Assembly (NCBI RefSeq): GCF_002217755.1
Contig: NZ_BCFL01000023.1
Location: 382,580-446,579, forward strand
DNA: 64,000 nucleotides
Direction of reading: 5' to 3'
DNA from: Streptomyces hyaluromycini
GTDB taxonomy: Bacteria; Actinomycetota; Actinomycetes; Streptomycetales; Streptomycetaceae
The notes beneath the pieces are model-generated. The model saw only the letters and a list, made by a program, of their open reading frames with translations. It ran no database searches and was not told the DNA's origin. How positions within the stretch are numbered: the first letter of the stretch is position 1; each line of letters opens with the position of its first letter. Shown here one piece after another: positions 13,406 to 21,871 of the stretch. Both the position numbers and the translations under genes were made by a program.

Positions 13406-13482
13406 GCGCCCCTTCAGGGGCGCGGGGCTGTGTCAATTTGCGGCTCCGCCGCGTGGGCGCGACCAGCCCCCACCGGCCCGCG
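13406..13482. repeat. Dispersed extragenic palindrome, copy 1
   Basis: A perfect hairpin GCGCCCC-TTCA-GGGGCGC (13406-13423) is followed by CGGGGCTG and, further on, GGGCGCGACCAGCCCCCACC. The parts match the longer copy at 30340, but a segment between them differs (GCGGCTCCGCCGCG). It sits between two minus-strand genes and may act as a terminator. Confidence 0.7.
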
Positions 13483-13491
13483 GTGAACGAA

Positions 13492-15552
13492 CTACGCGGC
13501 CCTCTCCTCCTCCGCAGACAACGGAACCTGCGGCCCGTCCGCCTCCCGAAGCCACCGCCGCAGCACCCGATGCACGGCCTCGGCCCCCACGAGCTCCTCT
13601 CTTTCCCCTACCGGTTCGGAAACGCAGACCGGCGACAGGAGGAACGGCCGCCCCTGCGCGCCTCCCAGCCCTCCGTGCGACCCGATCTGCTCCTCGAACG
13701 CGAGCACCTCGCCGCTCTCCGGGTCGTACCACGAGTTCACCATGATGTCGGCGGTGTGCGGAAAGGAGTGCGTCCGCCGCACGGCATCGGCGGCGCCCGC
13801 CCCGAACACGGCCAGCGGCCCCGCAGGGCCGTCGAGCCGGTCGAGCGGGATCTCCGCGCCGTACGCGCCGAGCACCACCCCGCCGTGCTCCTCGCTGCGG
13901 ACCAGCAGGAACCCGATGCCGGGATGGTTGGCGAGGGTGGTGAGCAGCGCCGGGTGGCGGGCGTCCAGCTCCTCCTTGGTCATGCGGTGCGGCACGTCCG
14001 GGAAGGAGACCAGCCCGAGGTTGCCGGAGGCGAGCACGATCGGCTCCGAGCGCCGGGTCGGCCGGTGCCTCTCGCCGCGCTCCTCGACGGGCCTGCGCAG
14101 CGCCGCGCGGACGGCGGCCCGCGCCTCCGTGCCGCTGTGAGTGTGCTCGGCGCGCCGCGGCACGTGCAGTCCGCACCCGGCCCGGACCAGGTCGCCGAGG
14201 CTGAGGCCGTAGCGGGTGTGGAAGGTCTCGCCGGGGCTCTGGCCGTGGTCGGAGAGGACGACGATCCGGTACTGCCGGGGGGCGTGCTCCGCGGCCTTCT
14301 CGATCAGGGCGAGGGCGCGGTCCAGGCGTTGCAGCACCTTCTCGGCGTCACGGCTGTGCGGGCCGGAGTGGTGGGCGACCTCGTCGTAGGCGACCAGGTC
14401 GGCGTAGACGGCGCTGCGCCCGACGAGCAGGTCGCCCATGACCGCGGCGACCACGACGTCGCGTTCGACGACGGTCGCGAAGGCGCGGACGAAGGGGTAG
14501 AGGCCGCCGCGTCTGACGCGCGGGCGCTGCCTGCGGAGCCGGGCCGTGGCGGACTGGCCGATCTCGCGGGCGACCTCGGCGAAGAAGGAGAGTGCGGTGC
14601 GGACGGCGTTGGCGGGGTCGGAGAAGTACGCGAAGTAGCCGGCGCGGGAACGGTTCTCCCGGCCGCGGCGGCGGGCGGCTATCGACAGGACGAGGGCCTG
14701 TTCGTCGGCGCCGCCGCTGAAGAGGTTGCCGCGGCTGGCGCCGTCCAGGGTGAGCAGCCCCCCGTCGGCGGTGCGCTCGATCGCCCGGCGCTGGAGTTCG
14801 GCGGCGCTGGTCGGCCGGTTGCAGACCATCACCTCCCGGTGCTCCTTCTCGTACCAGCGGAAGGCGGGGACGTCGAAATTGGAGCCGTGCAGGATGCCGA
14901 GCTGGCTGGCACCGGTCTGGCTGGACCAGTCGGTGCGCCAGGGGGTGAGCCGGTGGGTGGGCTGCTGTTCCGCGGCGCCCAGCCAGCCGGCCACGGTCGG
15001 CATCAGGCCCTTGGCGACCGCGGCGGTGAGGACGTCGTGGCCGACCCCGTCGAGCTGGAGGAAGACGGTGCCGGGGGTGGCCGGGCAGGGCGGGTGGGAT
15101 CTGCGGCGGCGGGTGGCGAGGCGGGAGAGCCGACGGCGGTAGGCGTCGTCGTCGCGGACGGCGAGGGCACCGCCGGTGGCGGAGGCGACGGCGGACATCA
15201 CGGCGGCCACGATCACGGCGGTCTCCGGCGCCGCCTCGCTCTGCCCGGAGGGGTTGATGCGCAGGGCGACGAGGAGGAGGGAGCCGTTGAGGAAGAAGAC
15301 GAGCAGGCCGAGGACGAGGGCGGGCACGAGCAGCAGGAGCCGTACGAGGAGGGGCCAGACCACGGCCGAGAGCACACCGAAGGCGCCGGCGCCGAGGGCC
15401 GCGGTCACGGCGATGCGGGTGGCGCTGTCACCGTCGGCGGACTGGAGCTGGAAGTCGGGCAGGATGCCGGCGAGGACCAGCATGGTGACGGTGGAGACCG
15501 CCCACACCGTGACGCTCCGTCCGACCTGGCTGACGACCCGCCGCCACCGCAC
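13492..15552 (-). CDS. Membrane-anchored alkaline-phosphatase-fold phosphodiesterase with holin-like N-terminus
   Basis: This 686-residue protein begins with about four hydrophobic helices (residues 10-115) resembling the phage holin 4 (PF04020) membrane family. It then carries an alkaline-phosphatase/nucleotide pyrophosphatase-type domain (from about 163, VFLQLDGVGHDVL). Metal-binding motifs are recognisable as QLDGVGHD, AYDEVAHHSG, VLSDHGQSPGETF and GSHGGLGG. It is probably a cytoplasmic-membrane enzyme acting on a phosphodiester or phosphonate substrate; the substrate cannot be read from sequence. The GTG at 15552 is the first start and fits the N-terminal helix. It is transcribed alone on the minus strand. 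Confidence 0.85.
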   Translation of the reverse strand: MRWRRVVSQVGRSVTVWAVSTVTMLVLAGILPDFQLQSADGDSATRIAVTAALGAGAFGVLSAVVWPLLVRLLLLVPALVLGLLVFFLNGSLLLVALRINPSGQSEAAPETAVIVAAVMSAVASATGGALAVRDDDAYRRRLSRLATRRRRSHPPCPATPGTVFLQLDGVGHDVLTAAVAKGLMPTVAGWLGAAEQQPTHRLTPWRTDWSSQTGASQLGILHGSNFDVPAFRWYEKEHREVMVCNRPTSAAELQRRAIERTADGGLLTLDGASRGNLFSGGADEQALVLSIAARRRGRENRSRAGYFAYFSDPANAVRTALSFFAEVAREIGQSATARLRRQRPRVRRGGLYPFVRAFATVVERDVVVAAVMGDLLVGRSAVYADLVAYDEVAHHSGPHSRDAEKVLQRLDRALALIEKAAEHAPRQYRIVVLSDHGQSPGETFHTRYGLSLGDLVRAGCGLHVPRRAEHTHSGTEARAAVRAALRRPVEERGERHRPTRRSEPIVLASGNLGLVSFPDVPHRMTKEELDARHPALLTTLANHPGIGFLLVRSEEHGGVVLGAYGAEIPLDRLDGPAGPLAVFGAGAADAVRRTHSFPHTADIMVNSWYDPESGEVLAFEEQIGSHGGLGGAQGRPFLLSPVCVSEPVGEREELVGAEAVHRVLRRWLREADGPQVPLSAEEERAA

Positions 15553-15683
15553 GCCCCACCGACCTCACGTCCGCGACCCGCGCCGGCCGCGGGTCTGCCG
15601 CCGTCCACACTGTCACACGGCTGTGCGCCGGATGCGGGTGAGCGTCGATCAGTGCGGGCGATCAGTGCGGGCGGGCGGGGGCC

Positions 15684-16115
15684 CTACCTGCCGTCGTAGC
15701 CCGCCGTCGGCATCGACAGGCGGCGGTGGACCATGGCCTTCATCCGGGCGTCGTAGCGGGGTTCCGCGCAGCCCACCGTCTCCACCCGGACCCCGCGTCT
15801 CGCGCACTCCGCCATGAAGTCCTCGACCGACGAGAGCGCGCTCTCCAGGACCCGTCTGCTCGGGGCGACGAAGACGTCGAGGCCCGGGCGGACGCCCGTC
15901 CACAGGGCGCTGTGGTCGTGGCGCAGGCCGCGGACCAGGAGTTCGCGGGCGATGACGTATCCGTGTTCCACGGCCCAGCGCGCGCACATCGCGTGCTGGC
16001 TGCGGGAGTCGACCAGGAAGGGGTCGATCTCCAGTTCCTCCAGGGGCGTCAGACTCGCGATCGCGGTCACCCGCACCGGCACGAGCCCGACGGAGGCACC
16101 CCGCACCTGTCCCAT
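15684..16115 (-). CDS. Conserved hypothetical, weakly serine-recombinase-like
   Basis: This 143-residue protein has no confident family. The stretch SRSQHAMCARWAVEHGYVIA and the later SVEDFMAECARRGVRVETVG resemble, in spacing and helix pattern, the N-terminal fold of serine recombinases. The catalytic Ser/Arg signature and any DNA-binding domain are missing, so recombinase activity is unlikely. The ATG at 16115 is preferred over the GTG at 16130 because a GGGGGGA purine run lies just upstream. It is divergent from the metallo-hydrolase gene at 16200 with 84 bp between. Confidence 0.55.
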   Translation of the reverse strand: MGQVRGASVGLVPVRVTAIASLTPLEELEIDPFLVDSRSQHAMCARWAVEHGYVIARELLVRGLRHDHSALWTGVRPGLDVFVAPSRRVLESALSSVEDFMAECARRGVRVETVGCAEPRYDARMKAMVHRRLSMPTAGYDGR

Positions 16116-16199
16116 GGCGTCCCCCCTCACCTCCGGGTTTCGCCGCCGACCCTACTCCTGCACGTAGGCTTCGGGGAGTCGCGCGAAGGAGGCAAAGAG

Positions 16200-16973
16200 G
16201 TGCCGGTGGAGATCACCTGGTGGGGTCACGCCACCTGCACGATCGAGGATTCGGGCATACGTCTGCTCACCGATCCTCTGTTCGCGCGCCGGCTCGCGCA
16301 CCTGCGCCGCCGCCGGGGTGCCCCGCCGCCGCCCGAGGCCCGTCACGCGGACCTCGCGCTCGTCTCCCACCTGCACGCGGACCATCTGCACGTGCCCTCG
16401 CTCGCCGGGCTCGCCCCGGGCACGCGCCTGCTCGTGCCCCGGGGCGCACCACGGGCGGTCCCCGCGCTCCGTCGGCTCCGTCAGCTGCGGATCACCGAGG
16501 TGGACGTCGGCGACGAGATATCCGTCGGCCCCCTCGTCGTACGAGCCGTACCCGCGCGGCACGACGGGCGTCGGCTGCCGGTCGGCCCGCACCGCTCCCC
16601 CGCCCTCGGATACGTCGTCGAGGGTGCGGCGCGGACGTACTTCGCCGGGGACACCGGGCTGTTCGACGAGATGGCCGAGGCGGTCGGGCCGGTGGACGTG
16701 GCCCTGCTGCCGGTCGGCGGGTGGGGGCCGCACCTCGGCGAGGGGCATCTGGACGCCGGCCGGGCGGCGCGGGCGCTGGCGCTGCTGTCGCCGCGCAGTG
16801 CGGTGCCGGTGCACTACGGAACGTACTGGCCGATCGGCATGGACGCGGTGCGCCCGCACGAATTCCATGCGCCGGGCGAGGAGTTCGTGCGCCTGGCCGC
16901 CGAGTACGCGCCGCAGGTGGCGGTGCACAGGCTCGGCCACGGGGAGAGCGTGCGGCTGGAGGTCGCGCGGTGA
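16200..16973 (+). CDS. Metallo-beta-lactamase-fold hydrolase (UlaG-like)
   Basis: This 257-residue cytosolic protein of the metallo-beta-lactamase fold has the zinc motif SHLHADHLH near residue 60, a later FAGDTG (near 143) and the histidine in PVHYGTYW (near 200). Start WWGHATCTIEDSGIRLLTDP is typical of the UlaG/YtnP-like branch that hydrolyses phosphate or lactone esters; the substrate is unknown. The GTG at 16200 follows GGAGG at 7 bases and is chosen over upstream frame-open codons. Its stop overlaps the DedA gene start (GTGA), so the two form a small operon. Confidence 0.85.
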   Translation: MPVEITWWGHATCTIEDSGIRLLTDPLFARRLAHLRRRRGAPPPPEARHADLALVSHLHADHLHVPSLAGLAPGTRLLVPRGAPRAVPALRRLRQLRITEVDVGDEISVGPLVVRAVPARHDGRRLPVGPHRSPALGYVVEGAARTYFAGDTGLFDEMAEAVGPVDVALLPVGGWGPHLGEGHLDAGRAARALALLSPRSAVPVHYGTYWPIGMDAVRPHEFHAPGEEFVRLAAEYAPQVAVHRLGHGESVRLEVAR

Positions 16974-17614
16974 GACTGCTGGTGGTCCTGGCGGCCGCCG
17001 CCGGCTCCACGGCGGCGACCTCCACCTCTACCGAGTCCGCGCAGCAGGCGATCGGGTATCCGACGCTGTTCCTGCTGGTGCTGATCGGGGCGTTGGTGCC
17101 GGTGGTGCCGACGGGGGCGCTGGTGAGTTCGGCGGCGGTGGTGGCGTTCCATCAGACGGCGCCGTTCGCGCTGGCACTGGTGTTCGTGACGGCGTCGCTG
17201 GCGGCGTTCCTGGGGGATGCGGCGCTGTACTGGCTGGGGCGGCGCGGGATGGGGTCGAAGAACGGGTCGCGGTGGCTGGCGGCGATACGGGCGCGGGCGC
17301 CCGAGGAGCGGCTGGAGCAGGCGCAGGGGAAGTTGGCCGAGCACGGGGTTGCCGTGCTGGTGTTGTCACGGCTGGTGCCGGCCGGGCGCATCCCGGTGAT
17401 GCTGGCCTGTCTGCTGGCCGACTGGCCGTTGCGCCGGTTCGCGCGGGGGAATGCGCCGGCCTGTCTGGCGTGGGCGATGACGTATCAGGTGATCGGGATT
17501 CTGGGTGGGTCGTTGTTTCCGGAGCCGTGGGAAGGGGTGGTGGCAGCGGTGGGGCTGACCGTGGTCATCGGTGTGGCGCCGAGTGTGGTGCGCCGGGTTC
17601 GATCTGCTGGGTGA
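16970..17614 (+). CDS. DedA-family membrane protein
   Basis: This 214-residue integral membrane protein belongs to the DedA/VTT (SNARE-associated) family, now linked to lipid carrier scrambling and membrane homeostasis. An N-terminal hydrophobic segment is followed by helices at about 28-50, 55-85, 150-175 and 185-205. The conserved family signature is seen in ASLAAFLGDAALYWLGRRG and in VLSRLVPAGRIPVMLACLL (the R-x-[VI]-P motif). The GTG start overlaps the stop of the metallo-hydrolase by four bases. It is convergent with the hydrolase ending at 17683, and a palindromic repeat lies between them as a likely shared terminator. Confidence 0.85.
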   Translation: MRLLVVLAAAAGSTAATSTSTESAQQAIGYPTLFLLVLIGALVPVVPTGALVSSAAVVAFHQTAPFALALVFVTASLAAFLGDAALYWLGRRGMGSKNGSRWLAAIRARAPEERLEQAQGKLAEHGVAVLVLSRLVPAGRIPVMLACLLADWPLRRFARGNAPACLAWAMTYQVIGILGGSLFPEPWEGVVAAVGLTVVIGVAPSVVRRVRSAG

Positions 17615-17648
17615 CGGTACGTTGCGGGGCGCGGGTGCGTCGTGGCTA

Positions 17649-17681
17649 GTCGCGCAGTTCCCCGCGCCCCTGAAGGGGCGC
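17649..17681. repeat. Dispersed extragenic palindrome, copy 2
   Basis: The sequence GTCGCGCAGTTCCCC joined to the hairpin GCGCCCC-TGAA-GGGGCGC lies between two convergent genes and ends one base before the stop of the gene on the minus strand. It is the same element as at 23938 and 30340. Placement suggests use as a bidirectional terminator. Confidence 0.75.
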
Positions 17682-17682
17682 T

Positions 17683-18825
17683 CTAGTCGAGGGCGCTTTG
17701 GACTGAAGTCCGCTCCAGAACCCTTGAACCTCCCACCGGCAGGTCCCACAGATCCTCCCGCTCCCGCCTCGCCTGCTCCCAAGCCGCCCGTACGCGCGTC
17801 AGCGGCTCAAGGACCGGCTCTGCCGAGAGGATGAAGGTGCCCCAGTGCATGGGGGCCATGCGCCTCGCGCCCAGGTCATCCGTCGCCCGTACCGCCTCCT
17901 CCGGGTCCAGGTGGACGTCGCTGAGCCACCAGCGGGGGTCGTAGGCGCCGATGGGCATCAGGGCGAGGTCGATGCCGGGGTAGCGGCGGCCGATGCGGGA
18001 GAACCAGTGGCCGTAGCCCGTGTCGCCGGCGAAGTAGACGCGTCCGCCGTCGGGGGCGGTGAGGACCCAGCCGCCCCAGAGGCTGTGACAGGTGTCGGTG
18101 AGGGTGCGCTTGGACCAGTGGTGGGCGGGGACGAAGTCGAAACGGACCCCGGACAGTTCGGCCGCCTCCCACCAGTCCAGCTCGGTGACGGTGGTGAAAC
18201 GGCGGCGCCGGAACCAGCGGCCGAGCCCGGCCGGCACGAACACCGGGGTGTCGCGCGGGAGGCGGCGCAGGGTGGGGGCGTCCAGGTGGTCGTAGTGGTT
18301 GTGGCTGATGACGACCGCGTCGACGCGCGGCAGGGTCTCCCAGGGGACGCCGACCGGGGTGACGCGGGCGGGCGTGCCGAGGATACGGCGGGACCACACC
18401 GGGTCGGTGAGGACGGTCAGGCCGCCGATCCGGAGGACCCAACTGGCGTGTCCCGCCCAGGTGACGGAGACGGTGCCGGCGTCCGCGCGGGGCAGCGGGC
18501 CGGGTTCGAAGGGCAGCCGGCGGACGTCGGCGAGGCCCTCGCGGCCGGGGCGGACGGAGCCCTCGCGGGCGAACCGGGCCATGGCCTTGAGGCCGGGCAG
18601 CGGGGCGGTCAGGCGGTCGTGGAAGGTCCGCGGCCAGACCCGGAGTTCGCCCAGCGGGCGGGGTTCGGCGAGCGGGGGAAACGGGGGCGCGCAGGGAGTC
18701 GGGGCCGTGGAGGTACCGGCTTCTCCGGTCGTCGTGGCAGGCGTCGTGAGGACAGTCGTCGTGGTGGCAGGCGTTGTGGTGGCAGTCGTCGTCGCGGACC
18801 CTGACTCATGCGTCTGCTGCGTCAT
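17683..18825 (-). CDS. Metallo-beta-lactamase-fold hydrolase (RomA/NAPE-PLD-like)
   Basis: This 380-residue protein has a Thr/Ala-rich low-complexity N-terminus (about residues 10-50, runs such as TTTATTTPATTTTVLTTPATT without the long repeat being conserved in relatives). The catalytic core has WAGHASWVL, the zinc motif SHNHYDHLD near 195, FAGDTGYGHW near 290 and PMHWGTF near 340. It most resembles the RomA/N-acylphosphatidylethanolamine phospholipase D-like branch; the substrate is inferred, not shown. The ATG at 18825 is chosen because it overlaps the upstream stop (ATGA) and has GGGAG eight bases before it; ATG 18840 has no ribosome site. Confidence 0.82.
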   Translation of the reverse strand: MTQQTHESGSATTTATTTPATTTTVLTTPATTTGEAGTSTAPTPCAPPFPPLAEPRPLGELRVWPRTFHDRLTAPLPGLKAMARFAREGSVRPGREGLADVRRLPFEPGPLPRADAGTVSVTWAGHASWVLRIGGLTVLTDPVWSRRILGTPARVTPVGVPWETLPRVDAVVISHNHYDHLDAPTLRRLPRDTPVFVPAGLGRWFRRRRFTTVTELDWWEAAELSGVRFDFVPAHHWSKRTLTDTCHSLWGGWVLTAPDGGRVYFAGDTGYGHWFSRIGRRYPGIDLALMPIGAYDPRWWLSDVHLDPEEAVRATDDLGARRMAPMHWGTFILSAEPVLEPLTRVRAAWEQARREREDLWDLPVGGSRVLERTSVQSALD

Positions 18826-20126
18826 CGAGGAGGCTCCCATCGCTGAGCGTCGTCGCGGAGATCGTCGAGTACGGACCTCAAGGACATCAACGCGCGTTGC
18901 ACGTGTGGCAGTTCCAACGGTGCGGGTGACGTGAGGCATTCCAGGCGTTCCGCATCGGTGCCGCCCAGCAGCGGCCCGGTGGCGAGCCGGACGCGCAGCG
19001 CGCCGAGGTCGTCGCCGAAGCGGTGGCCGCCGGGTGCGGGCAGGCCGAGCCGGGCGGTCAGGAAGTCCTCCAACTCCTGTGCGTCGCCGACCCCGTGGGT
19101 GCCGAGCGCGGCGCGCAGCGGCTCCAGGTCGGCGTAGAGGTGACGGCCGGCCTGCGGGGGCCGGGCCAGGGCGCCGCCGGCGACGACCGCGGTGTGCGCG
19201 GCGGCGGCCACGCGCGCGTGCAGCCGTACGCCGGCCTCCCGGCGGGCGGTGACGGGTCCGGGCTCGTCGAGCGCGTAGCGCGCGGCGACCGCTACCGGTC
19301 CGGCGAGGCGGGCGCCCAGCGCGGTGAGGATGTCGAGCACGCGCGCGTGCAGGGCCGCACCGGTGGCGCCCTCGGGGAACCGGGCGACGGCGGCGGGCCA
19401 GCCGGCCGGCAGCAGGGCGCCGGCCAGGTCGGTGACGACGGTGACCCGGTCCGGGAGCATCTCGGCGGGGCTGAGCAGCACGGTGGCGTCCGGGGCGTGC
19501 AGGGTGTCGCGCCAGGTCTCGTCGCTGACCAGGTGCAGTCCCGCGCCGGTCGCGGCCTCCACGGTCTCGTGCAGCAGTTCGGGCGGGGCGACGGTGGCGG
19601 TGGGATCGTCGGCGACGGAGAGCACGAGCAGCCGGGGGTCGCCGCCCTCGTCCCGGACCCGGCGCACGGTCTCCAGCAGCGCGTACGGGTCGGGCGCGCC
19701 GCCGGACTCGGCCGGGGTGGCCACGTGGAAGACGGGCCGGCCGAGGAGTCTGGCGTACGGCGCCCACCAGGCGGCGCAGGGGCGCGGCACCAGGACGTCA
19801 CCGCCGAGCGCTGCGGTGAGCGCCAGCAGCAGGGCGGGGGCACCGGGGCCTGCGGTCACCCGGTCGGGCGGGGCGGGCAGTCCGCGGCGTTCCCAGTAGC
19901 CGCAGGCCGCGTCCAGCAGCGCCGGCCCGCCGCCGACGGGCTCCTCCGCGCCCCGGTTCGCCGCGGCGGCCAGGACGGCGGCGAGCTCGGGCAGGACGGG
20001 CAGCCCGTCGTCGGGGAAGGGCGGCCCGTAGCGGACGGGTCCGTGACCCTCGGGCGCCGCCGGCCCGCTCTCCTCCGGGGAGGTGCCGTTCGCCGGCCGG
20101 TGGCCCCCGGGATCCGTCCGCCGCAT
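18822..20126 (-). CDS. Aminotransferase-like protein with no lysine (probable pseudoenzyme)
   Basis: This 434-residue protein follows the plan of fold-type I (class I/II) aminotransferases: a substrate-loop region, TAGPGAPALLLAL (cofactor phosphate site), VLSVADDPTA, and LHLVSDETWRD (the Asp/Glu region that holds the PLP ring). Where the internal-aldimine lysine should stand (usually SLSK...GxRxG) the sequence reads VTDLAGALLPAGWPAA, and no lysine occurs anywhere in the 434 residues. It therefore cannot form the normal Schiff base and is probably a regulatory or diverged protein. GGAGG five bases before the ATG at 20126 supports the start; its stop overlaps the next gene's ATG, so the two are co-translated. 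Confidence 0.72.
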   Translation of the reverse strand: MRRTDPGGHRPANGTSPEESGPAAPEGHGPVRYGPPFPDDGLPVLPELAAVLAAAANRGAEEPVGGGPALLDAACGYWERRGLPAPPDRVTAGPGAPALLLALTAALGGDVLVPRPCAAWWAPYARLLGRPVFHVATPAESGGAPDPYALLETVRRVRDEGGDPRLLVLSVADDPTATVAPPELLHETVEAATGAGLHLVSDETWRDTLHAPDATVLLSPAEMLPDRVTVVTDLAGALLPAGWPAAVARFPEGATGAALHARVLDILTALGARLAGPVAVAARYALDEPGPVTARREAGVRLHARVAAAAHTAVVAGGALARPPQAGRHLYADLEPLRAALGTHGVGDAQELEDFLTARLGLPAPGGHRFGDDLGALRVRLATGPLLGGTDAERLECLTSPAPLELPHVQRALMSLRSVLDDLRDDAQRWEPPR

Positions 20127-20246
20127 GTCCGCCTCCGCGCAGTCCGTGGTGCCGTGTGCTGTCCGGTCCGGGCCGGGCCGTGCTCCGTCGTCGGGTGGTG
20201 CGTACGGTGCCGGAGTGTTCGCCCGGGGTACCCGGTGGCGGTCCGG

Positions 20247-21611
20247 TCACCCGTCCGCGCCGGACCTCCCGCCCCACAGCCGGTACGGCCTGCCGCCGCA
20301 CACCCGGTAGGCGGCACCGCAGCAGGCGGCCGCGATCAGCATCCCGCCCGCGACCAGCGCCGGTACGGACGTGTTGTAGGCGCCCCCGTCCCCTGCCTCC
20401 ACCCCGTGCTGCACTCCCGTCACCGCACAGGAGCCGTCACCGCCGTGCGCCCCGCCGCACTCCTGCCGGTCGCCGCCACCGCACGACTGCTGTCCCCCGG
20501 CGCAGGGCCGCTCGCCGTTCCCCCGGGGGACGTCACCGCCCTCGCCCCGAGGATCCACGGCATGCCCGTCACCGCGGGCGGCCGAGCCGTCGTCACCACG
20601 GGGGGTCATTCCGTCGTCCCCACGCGGGGCGCCTCCGTCGTCCCCGCGGACAGCCGTGCCCTCGTCACCGCGAGGAGCCGTGCCCTCGTCACCGCGGGAG
20701 GCCGCACCGACGTCCCCGCGCGGGGCGCCTCCGTCGTCCCCGCGGACAGCCGTGCCCTCGTCACCGCGAGGAGCCGTGCCCTCGTCACCGCGGGGGGTCA
20801 TTCCGTCGTCCCCGCGCGGGGCGCCTCCGTCGTCCCCACGGGCCGCCGTGCCCTCGTCACCGCGAGTGAACATGCCGTCGTCGCCGCGCGAGTCCGTTCC
20901 GTAGTCCCCGACCCCGCCGGTGACCGTGCCGTCGTCGCCGTGAGCGACCGTTCCTCCGTCCCCCTGGGACGCCGTGCCCCCGCCGACCTGCGGCATGGCG
21001 CCACCGCCGCCCTGCAGAACCGTGCCGACGTCGCTCACCGAAGCCGCGCCGCCGCCGCCCACCGAAGCCGCGCCGCCGCCCACCGAAGCGGTGCCGCCGC
21101 CCGTGAAAGCCGTGCCGCTGTCGCCCACGGGAGCCGTGCCGGCGTCGTCCCGGGCGACCGCCAGGTGCGTGCTCCAGGGGCGCGCCCGCGCTCCGCTCGC
21201 CGCCGGGCAGGTCCCGTCGACGGTCCGGGTGCCGGCGCGCCCGTCACCCGCCGCGGCCCCGGCCACGTCACCCGCCGCCGCGTCCCCCTCCGTGTAACTC
21301 GCTGGTTTGTCCCCGGAGACGACCTGCGCGGTGCCCCGGTAGACGAGCCCGCCGCCCTGGTCGACCCTGGCCAGCCGCACGGTGCGCCCGGCGAACGCCG
21401 ACGACGTGGCGTCGATGGCCGAGGGGGCCTGCCCAGCGCCCCGCCCGTCGGCCTTGTCGCAGGTCACGGAGACGATGACGGTGGCGCCGGGCCGGGCGCT
21501 GCCGGGGCTGACCTCGGCGGCGGGGCCAGCGGCCGCGACGGCCGTACCGGTGGCGCCGAACGCGGCACCCGTCAGGACGGCGACGGACAGGGCGCGAACG
21601 GTGCGGCGCAT
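20247..21611 (-). CDS. Secreted, membrane-anchored RGD-repeat protein
   Basis: This 454-residue protein has a signal peptide (residues 1-28, RRT then a hydrophobic core ending AVAAA). A small extracellular domain follows (about 30-130; VSPGSARPGATVIVSV and a conserved Cys). Then comes a long Gly/Asp-rich region with 15 RGD triplets in units of eight residues such as PRGDEGTA and VRGDDGGA, a Cys-rich stretch, and one C-terminal transmembrane helix (VPALVAGGMLIAAACC) with a short Arg-rich tail. It should be displayed outside the cell. The ATG at 21611 follows AAGGAG by eight bases. Function unknown; surface adhesion or spacer is an inference. The minus-strand frame is chosen because only it has the signal peptide and anchor. 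Confidence 0.75.
   Translation of the reverse strand: MRRTVRALSVAVLTGAAFGATGTAVAAAGPAAEVSPGSARPGATVIVSVTCDKADGRGAGQAPSAIDATSSAFAGRTVRLARVDQGGGLVYRGTAQVVSGDKPASYTEGDAAAGDVAGAAAGDGRAGTRTVDGTCPAASGARARPWSTHLAVARDDAGTAPVGDSGTAFTGGGTASVGGGAASVGGGGAASVSDVGTVLQGGGGAMPQVGGGTASQGDGGTVAHGDDGTVTGGVGDYGTDSRGDDGMFTRGDEGTAARGDDGGAPRGDDGMTPRGDEGTAPRGDEGTAVRGDDGGAPRGDVGAASRGDEGTAPRGDEGTAVRGDDGGAPRGDDGMTPRGDDGSAARGDGHAVDPRGEGGDVPRGNGERPCAGGQQSCGGGDRQECGGAHGGDGSCAVTGVQHGVEAGDGGAYNTSVPALVAGGMLIAAACCGAAYRVCGGRPYRLWGGRSGADG
20572..20905. repeat. 24-bp tandem repeats inside the RGD-repeat gene
   Basis: Units of 24 bp (for example CCGTCGTCCCCGCGCGGGGC followed by four variable bases) repeat in register about 14 times. 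A larger block containing GCCGTGCCCTCGTCACCGCG is itself duplicated. The unit encodes the RGD octapeptides on the minus strand. Such arrays change length easily. Confidence 0.8.
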
Positions 21612-21871
21612 GGGCGGAGCTCCTTGCACGGACGACTCGGAGGCACGGGGCCCGTACCCCCGCAGCCATCACAGCCCGCCCCACGCCCCGCCGCGCGCGG
21701 CCGGACCCCATTCGCAGGACATGCGCCCTCTTTCGAGTGACGCCATGGTTCGGGTCCGGTGAGGCGGGAACCGCGCCGGGCAAGGCGGAGACCACCACCG
21801 GCGGACGAGATGGTCGGCGAGACGTCGGCGGAGTCGTTCGGTGCTGCGGTGCTTGCTCCGGTACTGCGGCC

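Noticed and set aside
13308..13436. Extension of the MoxR frame upstream to 13436
   Set aside because: The added residues come from the dispersed repeat, and the TTG at 13307 has a precise ribosome site.
16220..17649. Long Arg/Gly-rich plus-strand frames across the hydrolase and DedA genes
   Set aside because: They are shadows of GC-rich codons; composition is unlike protein and no domain is present.
20584..20904. Plus-strand open frames through the repeat array (Pro/Ser/Arg-rich)
   Set aside because: They come from the 24-bp repeat keeping all frames open; only the minus-strand frame has a signal peptide and membrane anchor.
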